A stretch of 60,000 nt of DNA from Strigamia acuminata (taxonomy: Eukaryota; Arthropoda; Chilopoda; Geophilomorpha; Linotaeniidae): assembly GCA_949358305.1 (NCBI GenBank), contig OX442320.1, forward strand, positions 3,366,259 through 3,426,258. Reading direction: 5' to 3'. This document shows positions 15,001-30,000 of this stretch, in pieces. A program made the translations under genes and the position numbers. Each line of letters starts with the position of its first letter. Within the stretch, counting starts at the first letter, position 1. Under the pieces are notes generated by a model that did no database searches, was not told the DNA's origin, and saw only the letters and a program-made list of their open reading frames with translations.

Positions 15001-18000
15001 TGTTAGTGACCACAGCAGCTTTAGCTTTAACAAATAAAAACCTCGTCACTCTTTCTGCGTAGCGGCGAACCTGATTCAGGTAGACAGGAGTTTGAGTGAT
15101 ATTCAGTCTGTAGTGGCCATCTGCATTTGGAAAAGTGGTTAAAGTCTGCACAAATTCTGCTACAATTTGGCTTTTGTTTTGGTTGGTTAAACCGGTGACT
15201 CCGGACAAATCTTTGTTAAGCATTTGTTTGTGCTCATCAATTACTTGGCTCAGTCCAGGCACAGGAGAAGCAGTAGGTTGTTTTGGAATTTTGGTGATGA
15301 ACGCAAATGCTTCGGCTTTGGTAGCAATGGATTCGGCAAGCAATTTATCAAATTGACGTACATCTTCGAGATATTCTGCACGCCTGCGTTGTTCCAGCAG
15401 CTCCCAGCTGTCTGCTGACGGGAAATGTTTTGTCTGATTTACAAATTCTTTGTCCAATTCCTGACGTCGCAGTTTGGTAAGATTGGTAACTGTGAGCAAA
15501 ACTTCTTCCACTTTCTTGTGAGAATATTCTTGTTGCTGTTTGACCGTCTCTTTTGTCATGGTGCTTTCGACCAATTTTTTGGCCTCAGCAACAAGCGCTT
15601 GGACCATCATTACTGCTTTGACACGGACCTGGTTGAGATGTTCAGTCACTTGTGTGGCGTTGGAAGTGTGGACGACGTGTGAATTTGAAAAATGTCTGAA
15701 ACCCTTCAGTAACTCCTGCACGAGGCCAGTTCTCCATTGCATGGTCAAACCCATAATTCCATTCAATTTTTCAGTCAGTTTTTCTTTGTATTCATTGACC
15801 AAGTCGTTAAGTCCGGGCACCAGGATGCCTTCGGCTGGCTTCGGATAAATGTTAGTGACCACAGCAGCTTTAGCTTTAACAAATAAAAACCTCGTCACTC
15901 TTTCTGCGTAGCGGCGAACCTGATTCAGGTAGACAGGAGTTTGAGTGATATTCAGTCTGTAATGGCCATCTGCATTTGGAAAAGTGGTTAAAGTCTGCAC
16001 AAATTCTGCTACAATTTGGCTTTTGTTTTGGTTGGTTAAACCGGTGACTCCGGACAAATCTTTGTTAAGCATTTGTTTGTGCTCATCAATTACTTGGCTC
16101 AGTCCAGGCACAGGAGAAGCAGTAGGTTGTTTTGGAATTTTGGTGATGAACGCAAATGCTTCGGCTTTGGTAGCAATGGATTCTGCAAGCAATTTATCAA
16201 ATTGACGTACATCTTCGAGATATTCTGCACGCCTGCGTTGTTCCAGCAGCTCCCAGCTGTCTGCTGACGGGAAATGTTTTGTCTGATTTACAAATTCTTT
16301 GTCCAATTCCTGACGTCGCAGTTTGGTAAGATTGGTAACTGTGAGCAAAACTTCTTCCACTTTCTTGTGAGAATATTCTTGTTGCTGTTTGACCGTCTCT
16401 TTTGACATGGTGCTTTCGACCAATTTTTTGGCCTCAGCCACAAGCGCTTGGACCATCATTACTGCTTTGACACGGACCTGGTTGAGATGTTCAGTCACTT
16501 GTGTGGCGTTGGAAGTGTGGACGACGTGTGCATTTGAAAAATGTCTGAAACCCTTCAGTAACTCCTGCACGAGGCCAGTTCTCCATTGCATGGTCAAGCC
16601 CATAATTCCATTCAATTTTTCAGTCAGTTTTTCTTTGTATTCATTGACCAAGTCGTTAAGTCCGGGCACCAGGATGCCTTCGGCTGGCTTCGGATAAATG
16701 TTAGTGACCACAGCAGCTTTAGCTTTAACAAATAAAAACCTCGTCACTCTTTCTGCGTAGCGGCGAACCTGATTCAGGTAGACAGGAGTTTGAGTGATAT
16801 TCAGTCTGTAGTGGCCATCTGCATTTGGAAAAGTGGTTAAAGTCTGCACAAATTCTGCTACAATTTGGCTTTTGTTTTGGTTGGTTAAACCGGTGACTCC
16901 GGACAAATCTTTGTTAAGCATTTGTTTGTGCTCATCAATTACTTGGCTCAGTCCAGGCACAGGAGAAGCAGTAGGTTGTTTTGGAATTTTTGTGATGAAC
17001 GCAAATGCTTCGGCTTTGGTAGCAATGGATTCTGCAAGCAATTTATCAAATTGACGTACATCTTCGAGATATTCTGCACGCCTGCGTTGTTCGAGCAGCT
17101 CCCAGCTGTCTGCTGACGGGAAATGTTTTGTCTGATTTACAAATTCTTTGTCCAATTCCTGACGTCGCAGTTTGTTAAGATTGGTAACTGTGAGCAAAAC
17201 TTCTTCCACTTTCTTGTGAGAATATTCTTGTTGCTGTTTGACCGTCTCTTTTGTCATGGTGCTTTCGACCAATTTTTTGGCCTCAGCAACAAGCGCTTGG
17301 ACCATCATTACTGCTTTGACACGGACCTGGTTGAGATGTTCAGTCACTTGTTTTGCGTTGGAAGTGTGGACGACGTGTGCATTTGAAAAATGTCTGAAAC
17401 CCTTCAGTAACTCCTGCACGAGGCCAGTTCTCCATTGCATGGTCAAGCCCATAATTCCATTCAATTTTTCAGTCAGTTTTTCTTTGTATTCATTGACCAA
17501 GTCGTTAAGTCCGGGCACCAGGATGCCTTCGGCTGGCTTCGGATAAATGTTAGTGACCACAGCAGCTTTAGCTTTAACAAATAAAAACCTCGTCACTCTT
17601 TCTGCGTAGCGGCGAACCTGATTCAGGTAGACAGGAGTTTGAGTGATATTCAGTCTGTAGTGGCCATCTGCATTTGGAAAAGTGGTTAAAGTCTGCACAA
17701 ATTCTGCTACAATTTGGCTTTTGTTTTGGTTGGTTAAACCGGTGACTCCGGACAAATCTTTGTTAAGCATTTGTTTGTGCTCATCAATTACTTGGCTCAG
17801 TCCAGGCACAGGAGAAGCAGTAGGTTGTTTTGGAATTTTGGTGATGAACGCAAATGCTTCGGCTTTGGTAGCAATGGATTCTGCAAGCAATTTATCAAAT
17901 TGACGTACATCTTCGAGATATTCTGCACGCCTGCGTTGTTCCAGCAGCTCCCAGCTGTCTGCTGAGGGGAAATGTTTTGTCTGATTTACAAATTCTTTGT

Positions 18001-21000
18001 CCAATTCCTGACGTCGCAGTTTGGTAAGATTGGTAACTGTGAGCAAAACTTCTTCCACTTTCTTGTGAGAATATTCTTGTTGCTGTTTGACCGTCTCTTT
18101 TGTCATGGTGCTTTCGACCAATTTTTTGGCCTCAGCCACAAGCGCTTGGACCATCATTACTGCTTTGACACGGACCTGGTTGAGATGTTCAGTCACTTGT
18201 GTGGCGTTGGAAGTGTGGACGACGTGTGCATTTGAAAAATGTCTGAAACCCTTCAGTAACTCCTGCACGAGGCCAGTTCTCCATTGCATGGTCAAGCCCA
18301 TAATTCCATTCAATTTTTCAGTCAGTTTTTCTTTGTATTCATTGACCAAGTCGTTAAGTCCGGGCACCAGGATGCCTTCGGCTGGCTTCGGATAAATGTT
18401 AGTGACCACAGCAGCTTTAGCTTTAACAAATAAAAACCTCGTCACTCTTTCTGCGTAGCGGCGAACCTGATTCAGGTAGACAGGAGTTTGAGTGATATTC
18501 AGTCTGTAGTGGCCATCTGCATTTGGAAAAGTGGTTAAAGTCTGCACAAATTCTGCTACAATTTGGCTTTTGTTTTGGTTGGTTAAACCGGTGACTCCGG
18601 ACAAATCTTTGTTAAGCATTTGTTTGTGCTCATCAATTACTTGGCTCAGTCCAGGCACAGGAGAAGCAGTAGGTTGTTTTGGAATTTTTGTGATGAACGC
18701 AAATGCTTCGGCTTTGGTAGCAATGGATTCTGCAAGCAATTTATCAAATTGACGTACATCTTCGAGATATTCTGCACGCCTGCGTTGTTCGAGCAGCTCC
18801 CAGCTGTCTGCTGACGGGAAATGTTTTGTCTGATTTACAAATTCTTTGTCCAATTCCTGACGTCGCAGTTTGTTAAGATTGGTAACTGTGAGCAAAACTT
18901 CTTCCACTTTCTTGTGAGAATATTCTTGTTGCTGTTTGACCGTCTCTTTTGTCATGGTGCTTTCGACCAATTTTTTGGCCTCAGCAACAAGCGCTTGGAC
19001 CATCATTACTGCTTTGACACGGACCTGGTTGAGATGTTCAGTCACTTGTTTTGCGTTGGAAGTGTGGACGACGTGTGCATTTGAAAAATGTCTGAAACCC
19101 TTCAGTAACTCCTGCACGAGGCCAGTTCTCCATTGCATGGTCAAGCCCATAATTCCATTCAATTTTTCAGTCAGTTTTTCTTTGTATTCATTGACCAAGT
19201 CGTTAAGTCCGGGCACCAGGATGCCTTCGGCTGGCTTCGGATAAATGTTAGTGACCACAGCAGCTTTAGCTTTAACAAATAAAAACCTCGTCACTCTTTC
19301 TGCGTAGCGGCGAACCTGATTCAGGTAGACAGGAGTTTGAGTGATATTCAGTCTGTAGTGGCCATCTGCATTTGGAAAAGTGGTTAAAGTCTGCACAAAT
19401 TCTGCTACAATTTGGCTTTTGTTTTGGTTGGTTAAACCGGTGACTCCGGACAAATCTTTGTTAAGCATTTGTTTGTGCTCATCAATTACTTGGCTCAGTC
19501 CAGGCACAGGAGAAGCAGTAGGTTGTTTTGGAATTTTGGTGATGAACGCAAATGCTTCGGCTTTGGTAGCAATGGATTCTGCAAGCAATTTATCAAATTG
19601 ACGTACATCTTCGAGATATTCTGCACGCCTGCGTTGTTCCAGCAGCTCCCAGCTGTCTGCTGAGGGGAAATGTTTTGTCTGATTTACAAATTCTTTGTCC
19701 AATTCCTGACGTCGCAGTTTGGTAAGATTGGTAACTGTGAGCAAAACTTCTTCCACTTTCTTGTGAGAATATTCTTGTTGCTGTTTGACCGTCTCTTTTG
19801 TCATGGTGCTTTCGACCAATTTTTTGGCCTCAGCCACAAGCGCTTGGACCATCATTACTGCTTTGACACGGACCTGGTTGAGATGTTCAGTCACTTGTGT
19901 GGCGTTGGAAGTGTGGACGACGTGTGCATTTGAAAAATGTCTGAAACCCTTCAGTAACTCCTGCACGAGGCCAGTTCTCCATTGCATGGTCAAGCCCATA
20001 ATTCCATTCAATTTTTCAGTCAGTTTTTCTTTGTATTCATTGACCAAGTCGTTAAGTCCGGGCACCAGGATGCCTTCGGCTGGCTTCGGATAAATGTTAG
20101 TGACCACAGCAGCTTTAGCTTTAACAAATAAAAACCTCGTCACTCTTTCTGCGTAGCGGCGAACCTGATTCAGGTAGACAGGAGTTTGAGTGATATTCAG
20201 TCTGTAGTGGCCATCTGCATTTGGAAAAGTGGTTAAAGTCTGCACAAATTCTGCTACAATTTGGCTTTTGTTTTGGTTGGTTAAACCGGTGACTCCGGAC
20301 AAATCTTTGTTAAGCATTTGTTTGTGCTCATCAATTACTTGGCTCAGTCCAGGCACAGGAGAAGCAGTAGGTTGTTTTGGAATTTTGGTGATGAACGCAA
20401 ATGCTTCGGCTTTGGTAGCAATGGATTCGGCAAGCAATTTATCAAATTGACGTACATCTTCGAGATATTCTGCACGCCTGCGTTGTTCGAGCAGCTCCCA
20501 GCTGTCTGCTGGCGGGAAATGTTTTGTCTGATTTACAAATTCTTTGTCCAATTCCTGACGTCGCAGTTTGGTAAGATTGGTAACTGTGAGCAAAACTTCT
20601 TCCACTTTCTTGTGAGAATATTCTTGTTGCTGTTTGACCGTCTCTTTTGTCATGGTGCTTTCGACCAATTTTTTGGCCTCAGCCACAAGCGCTTGGACCA
20701 TCATTACTGCTTTGACACGGACCTGGTTGAGATGTTCAGTCACTTGTGTGGCGTTGGAAGTGTGGACGACGTGTGCATTTGAAAAATGTCTGAAACCCTT
20801 CAGTAACTCCTGCACGAGGCCAGTTCTCCATTGCATGGTCAAGCCCATAATTCCATTCAATTTTTCAGTCAGTTTTTCTTTGTATTCATTGACCAAGTCG
20901 TTAAGTCCGGGCACCAGGATGCCTTCGGCTGGCTTCGGATAAATGTTAATGACCACAGCAGCTTTAGCTTTAACAAATAAAAACCTCGTCACTCTTTCTG

Positions 21001-24000
21001 CGTAGCGGCGAACCTGATTCAGGTAGACAGGAGTTTGAGTGATATTCAGTCTGTAGTGGCCATCTGCATTTGGAAAAGTGGTTAAAGTCTGCACAAATTC
21101 TGCTACAATTTGGCTTTTGTTTTGGTTGGTTAAACCGGTGACTCCGGACAAATCTTTGTTAAGCATTTGTTTGTGCTCATCAATTACTTGGCTCAGTCCA
21201 GGCACAGGAGAAGCAGTAGGTTGTTTTGGAATTTTGGTGATGAACGCAAATGCTTCGGCTTTGGTAGCAATGGATTCGGCAAGCAATTTATCAAATTGAC
21301 GTACATCTTCGAGATATTCTGCACGCCTGCGTTGTTCCAGCAGCTCCCAGCTGTCTGCTGACGGGAAATGTTTTGTCTGATTTACAAATTCTTTGTCCAA
21401 TTCCTGACGTCGCAGTTTGGTAAGATTGGTAACTGTGAGCAAAACTTCTTCCACTTTCTTGTGAGAATATTCTTGTTGCTGTTTGACCGTCTCTTTTGTC
21501 ATGGTGCTTTCGACCAATTTTTTGGCCTCAGCAACAAGCGCTTGGACCATCATTACTGCTTTGACACGGACCTGGTTGAGATGTTCAGTCACTTGTGTGG
21601 CGTTGGAAGTGTGGACGACGTGTGCATTTGAAAAATGTCTGAAACCCTTCAGTAACTCCTGCACGAGGCCAGTTCTCCATTGCATGGTCAAGCCCATAAT
21701 TCCATTCAATTTTTCAGTCAGTTTTTCTTTGTATTCATTGACCAAGTCGTTAAGTCCGGGCACCAGGATGCCTTCGGCTGGCTTCGGATAAATGTTAGTG
21801 ACCACAGCAGCTTTAGCTTTAACAAATAAAAACCTCGTCACTCTTTCTGCGTAGCGGCGAACCTGATTCAGGTAGACAGGAGTTTGAGTGATATTCAGTC
21901 TGTAGTGGCCATCTGCATTTGGAAAAGTGGTTAAAGTCTGCACAAATTCTGCTACAATTTGGCTTTTGTTTTGGTTGGTTAAACCGGTGACTCCGGACAA
22001 ATCTTTGTTAAGCATTTGTTTGTGCTCATCAATTACTTGGCTCAGTCCAGGCACAGGAGAAGCAGTAGGTTGTTTTGGAATTTTAGTGATGAACGCAAAT
22101 GCTTCGGCTTTGGTAGCAATGGATTCGGCAAGCAATTTATCAAATTGACGTACATCTTCGAGATATTCTGCACGCCTGCGTTGTTCCAGCAGCTCCCAGC
22201 TGTCTGCTGACGGGAAATGTTTTGTCTGATTTACAAATTCTTTGTCCAATTCCTGACGTCGCAGTTTGGTAAGATTGGTAACTGTGAGCAAAACTTCTTC
22301 CACTTTCTTGTGAGAATATTCTTGTTGCTGTTTGACCGTCTCTTTTGTCATGGTGCTTTCGACCAATTTTTTGGCCTCAGCAACAAGCGCTTGGACCATC
22401 ATTACTGCTTTGACACGGACCTGGTTGAGATGTTCAGTCACTTGTGTGGCGTTGGAAGTGTGGACGACGTGTGCATTTGAAAAATGTCTGAAACCCTTCA
22501 GTAACTCCTGCACGAGGCCAGTTCTCCATTGCATGGTCAAGCCCATAATTCCATTCAATTTTTCAGTCAGTTTTTCTTTGTATTCATTGACCAAGTCGTT
22601 AAGTCCGGGCACCAGGATGCCTTCGGCTGGCTTCGGATAAATGTTAGTGACCACAGCAGCTTTAGCTTTAACAAATAAAAACCTCGTCACTCTTTCTGCG
22701 TAGCGGCGAACCTGATTCAGGTAGACAGGAGTTTGAGTGATATTCAGTCTGTAGTGGCCATCTGCATTTGGAAAAGTGGTTAAAGTCTGCACAAATTCTG
22801 CTACAATTTGGCTTTTGTTTTGGTTGGTTAAACCGGTGACTCCGGACAAATCTTTGTTAAGCATTTGTTTGTGCTCATCAATTACTTGGCTCAGTCCAGG
22901 CACAGGAGAAGCAGTAGGTTGTTTTGGAATTTTGGTGATGAACGCAAATGCTTCGGCTTTGGTAGCAATGGATTCGGCAAGCAATTTATCAAATTGACGT
23001 ACATCTTCGAGATATTCTGCACGCCTGCGTTGTTCCAGCAGCTCCCAGCTGTCTGCTGACGGGAAATGTTTTGTCTGATTTACAAATTCTTTGTCCAATT
23101 CCTGACGTCGCAGTTTGGTAAGATTGGTAACTGTGAGCAAAACTTCTTCCACTTTCTTGTGAGAATATTCTTGTTGCTGTTTGACCGTCTCTTTTGTCAT
23201 GGTGCTTTCGACCAATTTTTTGGCCTCAGCAACAAGCGCTTGGACCATCATTACTGCTTTGACACGGACCTGGTTGAGATGTTCAGTCACTTGTGTGGCG
23301 TTGGAAGTGTGGACGACGTGTGCATTTGAAAAATGTCTGAAACCCTTCAGTAACTCCTGCACGAGGCCAGTTCTCCATTGCATGGTCAAGCCCATAATTC
23401 CATTCAATTTTTCAGTCAGTTTTTCTTTGTATTCATTGACCAAGTCGTTAAGTCCGGGCACCAGGATGCCTTCGGCTGGCTTCGGATAAATGTTAGTGAC
23501 CACAGCAGCTTTAGCTTTAACAAATAAAAACCTCGTCACTCTTTCTGCGTAGCGGCGAACCTGATTCAGGTAGACAGGAGTTTGAGTGATATTCAGTCTG
23601 TAGTGGCCATCTGCATTTGGAAAAGTGGTTAAAGTCTGCACAAATTCTGCTACAATTTGGCTTTTGTTTTGGTTGGTTAAACCGGTGACTCCGGACAAAT
23701 CTTTGTTAAGCATTTGTTTGTGCTCATCAATTACTTGGCTCAGTCCAGGCACAGGAGAAGCAGTAGGTTGTTTTGGAATTTTAGTGATGAACGCAAATGC
23801 TTCGGCTTTGGTAGCAATGGATTCGGCAAGCAATTTATCAAATTGACGTACATCTTCGAGATATTCTGCACGCCTGCGTTGTTCCAGCAGCTCCCAGCTG
23901 TCTGCTGACGGGAAATGTTTTGTCTGATTTACAAATTCTTTGTCCAATTCCTGACGTCGCAGTTTGGTAAGATTGGTAACTGTGAGCAAAACTTCTTCCA

Positions 24001-27000
24001 CTTTCTTGTGAGAATATTCTTGTTGCTGTTTGACCGTCTCTTTTGTCATGGTGCTTTCGACCAATTTTTTGGCCTCAGCAACAAGCGCTTGGACCATCAT
24101 TACTGCTTTGACACGGACCTGGTTGAGATGTTCAGTCACTTGTGTGGCGTTGGAAGTGTGGACGACGTGTGCATTTGAAAAATGTCTGAAACCCTTCAGT
24201 AACTCCTGCACGAGGCCAGTTCTCCATTGCATGGTCAAGCCCATAATTCCATTCAATTTTTCAGTCAGTTTTTCTTTGTATTCATTGACCAAGTCGTTAA
24301 GTCCGGGCACCAGGATGCCTTCGGCTGGCTTCGGATAAATGTTAGTGACCACAGCAGCTTTAGCTTTAACAAATAAAAACCTCGTCACTCTTTCTGCGTA
24401 GCGGCGAACCTGATTCAGGTAGACAGGAGTTTGAGTGATATTCAGTCTGTAGTGGCCATCTGCATTTGGAAAAGTGGTTAAAGTCTGCACAAATTCTGCT
24501 ACAATTTGGCTTTTGTTTTGGTTGGTTAAACCGGTGACTCCGGACAAATCTTTGTTAAGCATTTGTTTGTGCTCATCAATTACTTGGCTCAGTCCAGGCA
24601 CAGGAGAAGCAGTAGGTTGTTTTGGAATTTTGGTGATGAACGCAAATGCTTCGGCTTTGGTAGCAATGGATTCGGCAAGCAATTTATCAAATTGACGTAC
24701 ATCTTCGAGATATTCTGCACGCCTGCGTTGTTCCAGCAGCTCCCAGCTGTCTGCTGACGGGAAATGTTTTGTCTGATTTACAAATTCTTTGTCCAATTCC
24801 TGACGTCGCAGTTTGGTAAGATTGGTAACTGTGAGCAAAACTTCTTCCACTTTCTTGTGAGAATATTCTTGTTGCTGTTTGACCGTCTCTTTTGTCATGG
24901 TGCTTTCGACCAATTTTTTGGCCTCAGCAACAAGCGCTTGGACCATCATTACTGCTTTGACACGGACCTGGTTGAGATGTTCAGTCACTTGTGTGGCGTT
25001 GGAAGTGTGGACGACGTGTGCATTTGAAAAATGTCTGAAACCCTTCAGTAACTCCTGCACGAGGCCAGTTCTCCATTGCATGGTCAAGCCCATAATTCCA
25101 TTCAATTTTTCAGTCAGTTTTTCTTTGTATTCATTGACCAAGTCGTTAAGTCCGGGCACCAGGATGCCTTCGGCTGGCTTCGGATAAATGTTAGTGACCA
25201 CAGCAGCTTTAGCTTTAACAAATAAAAACCTCGTCACTCTTTCTGCGTAGCGGCGAACCTGATTCAGGTAGACAGGAGTTTGAGTAATATTCAGTCTGTA
25301 GTGGCCATCTGCATTTGGAAAAGTGGTTAAAGTTTGCACAAATTCTGCTACAATTTGGCTTTTGTTTTGGTTGGTTAAACCGGTGACTCCGGACAAATCC
25401 TTGTTAAGCATTTGTTTGTGCTCATCAATTACTTGGCTCAGTCCAGGCACAGGAGAAGCAGTAGGTTGTTTTGGAATTTTGGTGATGAACGCAAATGCTT
25501 CGGCTTTGGTAGCAATGGATTCGGCAAGCAATTTATCAAATTGACGTACATCTTCGAGATATTCTGCACGCCTGCGTTGTTCGAGCAGCTCCCAGCTGTC
25601 TGCTGACGGGAAATGTTTTGTCTGATTTACAAATTCTTTGTCCAATTCCTGACGTCGCAGTTTGGTAAGATTGGTAACTGTGAGCAAAACTTCTTCCACT
25701 TTCTTGTGAGAATATTCTTGTTGCTGTTTGACCGTCTCTTTTGTCATGGTGCTTTCGACCAATTTTTTGGCCTCAGCAACAAGCGCTTGGACCATCATTA
25801 CTGCTTTGACACGGACCTGGTTGAGATGTTCAGTCACTTGTTTTGCGTTGGAAGTGTGGACGACGTGTGCATTTGAAAAATGTCTGAAACCCTTCAGTAA
25901 CTCCTGCACGAGGCCAGTTCTCCATTGCATGGTCAAGCCCATAATTCCATTCAATTTTTCAGTCAGTTTTTCTTTGTATTCATTGACCAAGTCGTTAAGT
26001 CCGGGCACCAGGATGCCTTCGGCTGGCTTCGGATAAATGTTAGTGACCACAGCAGCTTTAGCTTTAACAAATAAAAACCTCGTCACTCTTTCTGCGTAGC
26101 GGCGAACCTGATTCAAGTAGACAGGAGTTTGAGTGATATTCAGTCTGTAGTGGCCATCTGCATTTGGAAAAGTGGTTAAAGTCTGCACAAATTCTGCTAC
26201 AATTTGGCTTTTGTTTTGGTTGGTTAAACCGGTGACTCCGGACAAATCTTTGTTAAGCATTTGTTTGTGCTCATCAATTACTTGGCTCAGTCTAGGCACA
26301 GGAGAAGCAGTAGGTTGTTTTGGAATTTTGGTGATGAACGCAAATGCTTCGGCTTTGGTAGCAATGGATTCGGCAAGCAATTTATCAAATTGACGTACAT
26401 CTTCGAGATATTCTGCACGCCTGCGTTGTTCCAGCAGCTCCCAGCTGTCTGCTGACGGAAAATGTTTTGTCTGATTTACAAATTCTTTGTCCAATTCCTG
26501 ACGTCGCAGTTTGGTAAGATTGGTAACTGTGAGCAAAACTTCTTCCACTTTCTTGTGAGAATATTCTTGTTGCTGTTTGACCGTCTCTTTTGTCATGGTG
26601 CTTTCGACCAATTTTTTGGCCTCAGCAACAAGCGCTTGGACCATCATTACTGCTTTGACACGGACCTGGTTGAGATGTTCAGTCACTTGTTTTGCGTTGG
26701 AAGTGTGGACGACGTGTGCATTTGAAAAATGTCTGAAACCCTTCAGTAACTCCTGCACGAGGCCAGTTCTCCATTGCATGGTCAAGCCCATAATTCCATT
26801 CAATTTTTCAGTCAGTTTTTCTTTGTATTCATTGACCAAGTCGTTAAGTCCGGGCACCAGGATGCCTTCGGCTGGCTTCGGATAAATGTTAGTGACCACA
26901 GCAGCTTTAGCTTTAACAAATAAAAACCTCATCACTCTTTCTACGTAGCGGCGAACCTGATTCAGGTAGACAGGAGTTTGAGTGATATTCAGTCTGTAGT

Positions 27001-30000
27001 GGCCATCTGCATTTGGAAAAGTGGTTAAAGTCTGCAGAAATTCTGCTACAATTTGGCTTTTGTTTTGGTTGGTTAAACCGGTGACTCCGGACAAATCTTT
27101 GTTAAGCATTTGTTTGTGCTCATCAATTACTTGGCTCAGTCCAGGCACAGGAGAAGCAGTAGGTTGTTTTGGAATTTTGGTGATGAACGCAAATGCTTCG
27201 GCTTTGGTAGCAATGGATTCGGCAAGCAATTTATCAAATTGACGTACATCTTCGAGATATTCTGCACGCCTGCGTTGTTCGAGCAGCTCCCAGCTGTCTG
27301 CTGACGGGAAATGTTTTGTCTGATTTACAAATTCTTTGTCCAATTCCTGACGTCGCAGTTTGGTAAGATTGGTAACTGTGAGCAAAACTTCTTCCACTTT
27401 CTTGTGAGAATATTCTTGTTGCTGTTTGACCGTCTCTTTTGTCATGGTGCTTTCGACCAATTTTTTGGCCTCAGCAACAAGCGCTTGGACCATCATTACT
27501 GCTTTGACACGGACCTGGTTGAGATGTTCAGTCACTTGTTTTGCGTTGGAAGTGTGGACGACGTGTGCATTTGAAAAATGTCTGAAACCCTTCAGTAACT
27601 CCTGCACGAGGCCAGTTCTCCATTGCATGGTCAAGCCCATAATTCCATTCAATTTTTCAGTCAGTTTTTCTTTGTATTCATTGACCAAGTCGTTAAATCC
27701 GGGCACCAGGATGCCTTCGGCTGGCTTCGGATAAATGTTAGTGACCACAGCAGCTTTAGCTTTAACAAATAAAAACCTCGTCACTCTTTCTGCGTAGCGG
27801 CGAACCTGATTCAGGTAGACAGGAGTTTGAGTAATATTCAGTCTGTAGTGGCCATCTGCATTTGGAAAAGTGGTTAAAGTCTGCACAAATTCTGCTACAA
27901 TTTGGCTTTTGTTTTGGTTGGTTAAACCGGTGACTCCGGACAAATCTTTGTTAAGCATTTGTTTGTGCTCATCAATTACTTGGCTCAGTCCAGGCACAGG
28001 AGAAGCAGTAGGTTGTTTTGGAATTTTGGTGATGAACGCAAATGCTTCGGCTTTGGTAGCAATGGATTCGGCAAGCAATTTATCAAATTGACGTACATCT
28101 TCGAGATATTCTGCACGCCTGCGTTGTTCCAGCAGCTCCCAGTTGTCTGCTGACGGGAAATGTTTTGTCTGATTTACAAATTCTTTGTCCAATTCCTGAC
28201 GTCGCAGTTTGGTAAGATTGGTAACTGTGAGCAAAACTTCTTCCACTTTCTTGTGAGAATATTCTTGTTGCTGTTTGACCGTCTCTTTTGTCATGGTGCT
28301 TTCGACCAATTTTTTGGCCTCAGCAACAAGCGCTTGGACCATCATTACTGCTTTGACACGGACCTGGTTGAGATGTTCAGTCACTTGTTTTGCGTTGGAA
28401 GTGTGGACGACGTGTGCATTTGAAAAATGTCTGAAACCCTTCAGTAACTCCTGCACGAGGCCAGTTCTCCATTGCATGGTCAAGCCCATAATTCCATTCA
28501 ATTTTTCAGTCAGTTTTTCTTTGTATTCATTGACCAAGTCGTTAAGTCCGGGCACCAGGATGCCTTCGGCTGGCTTCGGATAAATGTTAGTGACCACAGC
28601 AGCTTTAGCTTTAACAAATAAAAACCTCGTCACTCTTTCTGCGTAGCGGCGAACCTGATTCAGGTAGACAGGAGTTTGAGTGATATTCAGTCTGTAGTGG
28701 CCATCTGCATTTGGAAAAGTGGTTAAAGTCTGCACAAATTCTGCTACAATTTGGCTTTTGTTTTGGTTGGTTAAACCGGTGACTCCGGACAAATCTTTGT
28801 TAAGCATTTGTTTGTGCTCATCAATTACTTGGCTCAGTCCAGGCACAGGAGAAGCAGTAGGTTGTTTTGGAATTTTGGTGATGAACGCAAATGCTTCGGC
28901 TTTGGTAGCAATGGATTCTGCAAGCAATTTATCAAATTGACGTACATCTTCGAGATATTCTGCACGCCTGCGTTGTTCCAGCAGCTCCCAGCTGTCTGCT
29001 GAGGGGAAATGTTTTGTCTGATTTACAAATTCTTTGTCCAATTCCTGACGTCGCAGTTTGGTAAGATTGGTAACTGTGAGCAAAACTTCTTCCACTTTCT
29101 TGTGAGAATATTCTTGTTGCTGTTTGACCGTCTCTTTTGTCATGGTGTTTTCGACCAATTTTTTGGCCTCAGCCACAAGCGCTTGGACCATCATTACTGC
29201 TTTGACACGGACCTGGTTGAGATGTTCAGTCACTTGTGTGGCGTTGGAAGTGTGGACGACGTGTGCATTTGAAAAATGTCTGAAACCCTTCAGTAACTCC
29301 TGCACGAGGCCAGTTCTCCATTGCATGGTCAAGCCCATAATTCCATTCAATTTTTCAGTCAGTTTTTCTTTGTATTCATTGACCAAGTCGTTAAGTCCGG
29401 GCACCAGGATGCCTTCGGCTGGCTTCGGATAAATGTTAGTGACCACAGCAGCTTTAGCTTTAACAAATAAAAACCTCGTCACTCTTTCTGCGTAGCGGCG
29501 AACCTGATTCAGGTAGACAGGAGTTTGAGTAATATTCAGTCTGTAGTGGCCATCTGCATTTGGAAAAGTGGTTAAAGTCTGCACAAATTCTGCTACAATT
29601 TGGCTTTTGTTTTGGTTGGTTAAACCGGTGACTCCGGACAAATCTTTGTTAAGCATTTGTTTGTGCTCATCAATTACTTGGCTCAGTCCAGGCACAGGAG
29701 AAGCAGTAGGTTGTTTTGGAATTTTGGTGATGAACGCAAATGCTTCGGCTTTGGTAGCAATGGATTCGGCAAGCAATTTATCAAATTGACGTACATCTTC
29801 GAGATATTCTGCACGCCTGCGTTGTTCCAGCAGCTCCCAGCTGTCTGCTGACGGGAAATGTTTTGTCTGATTTACAAATTCTTTGTCCAATTCCTGACGT
29901 CGCAGTTTGGTAAGATTGGTAACTGTGAGCAAAACTTCTTCCACTTTCTTGTGAGAATATTCTTGTTGCTGTTTGACCGTCTCTTTTGTCATGGTGCTTT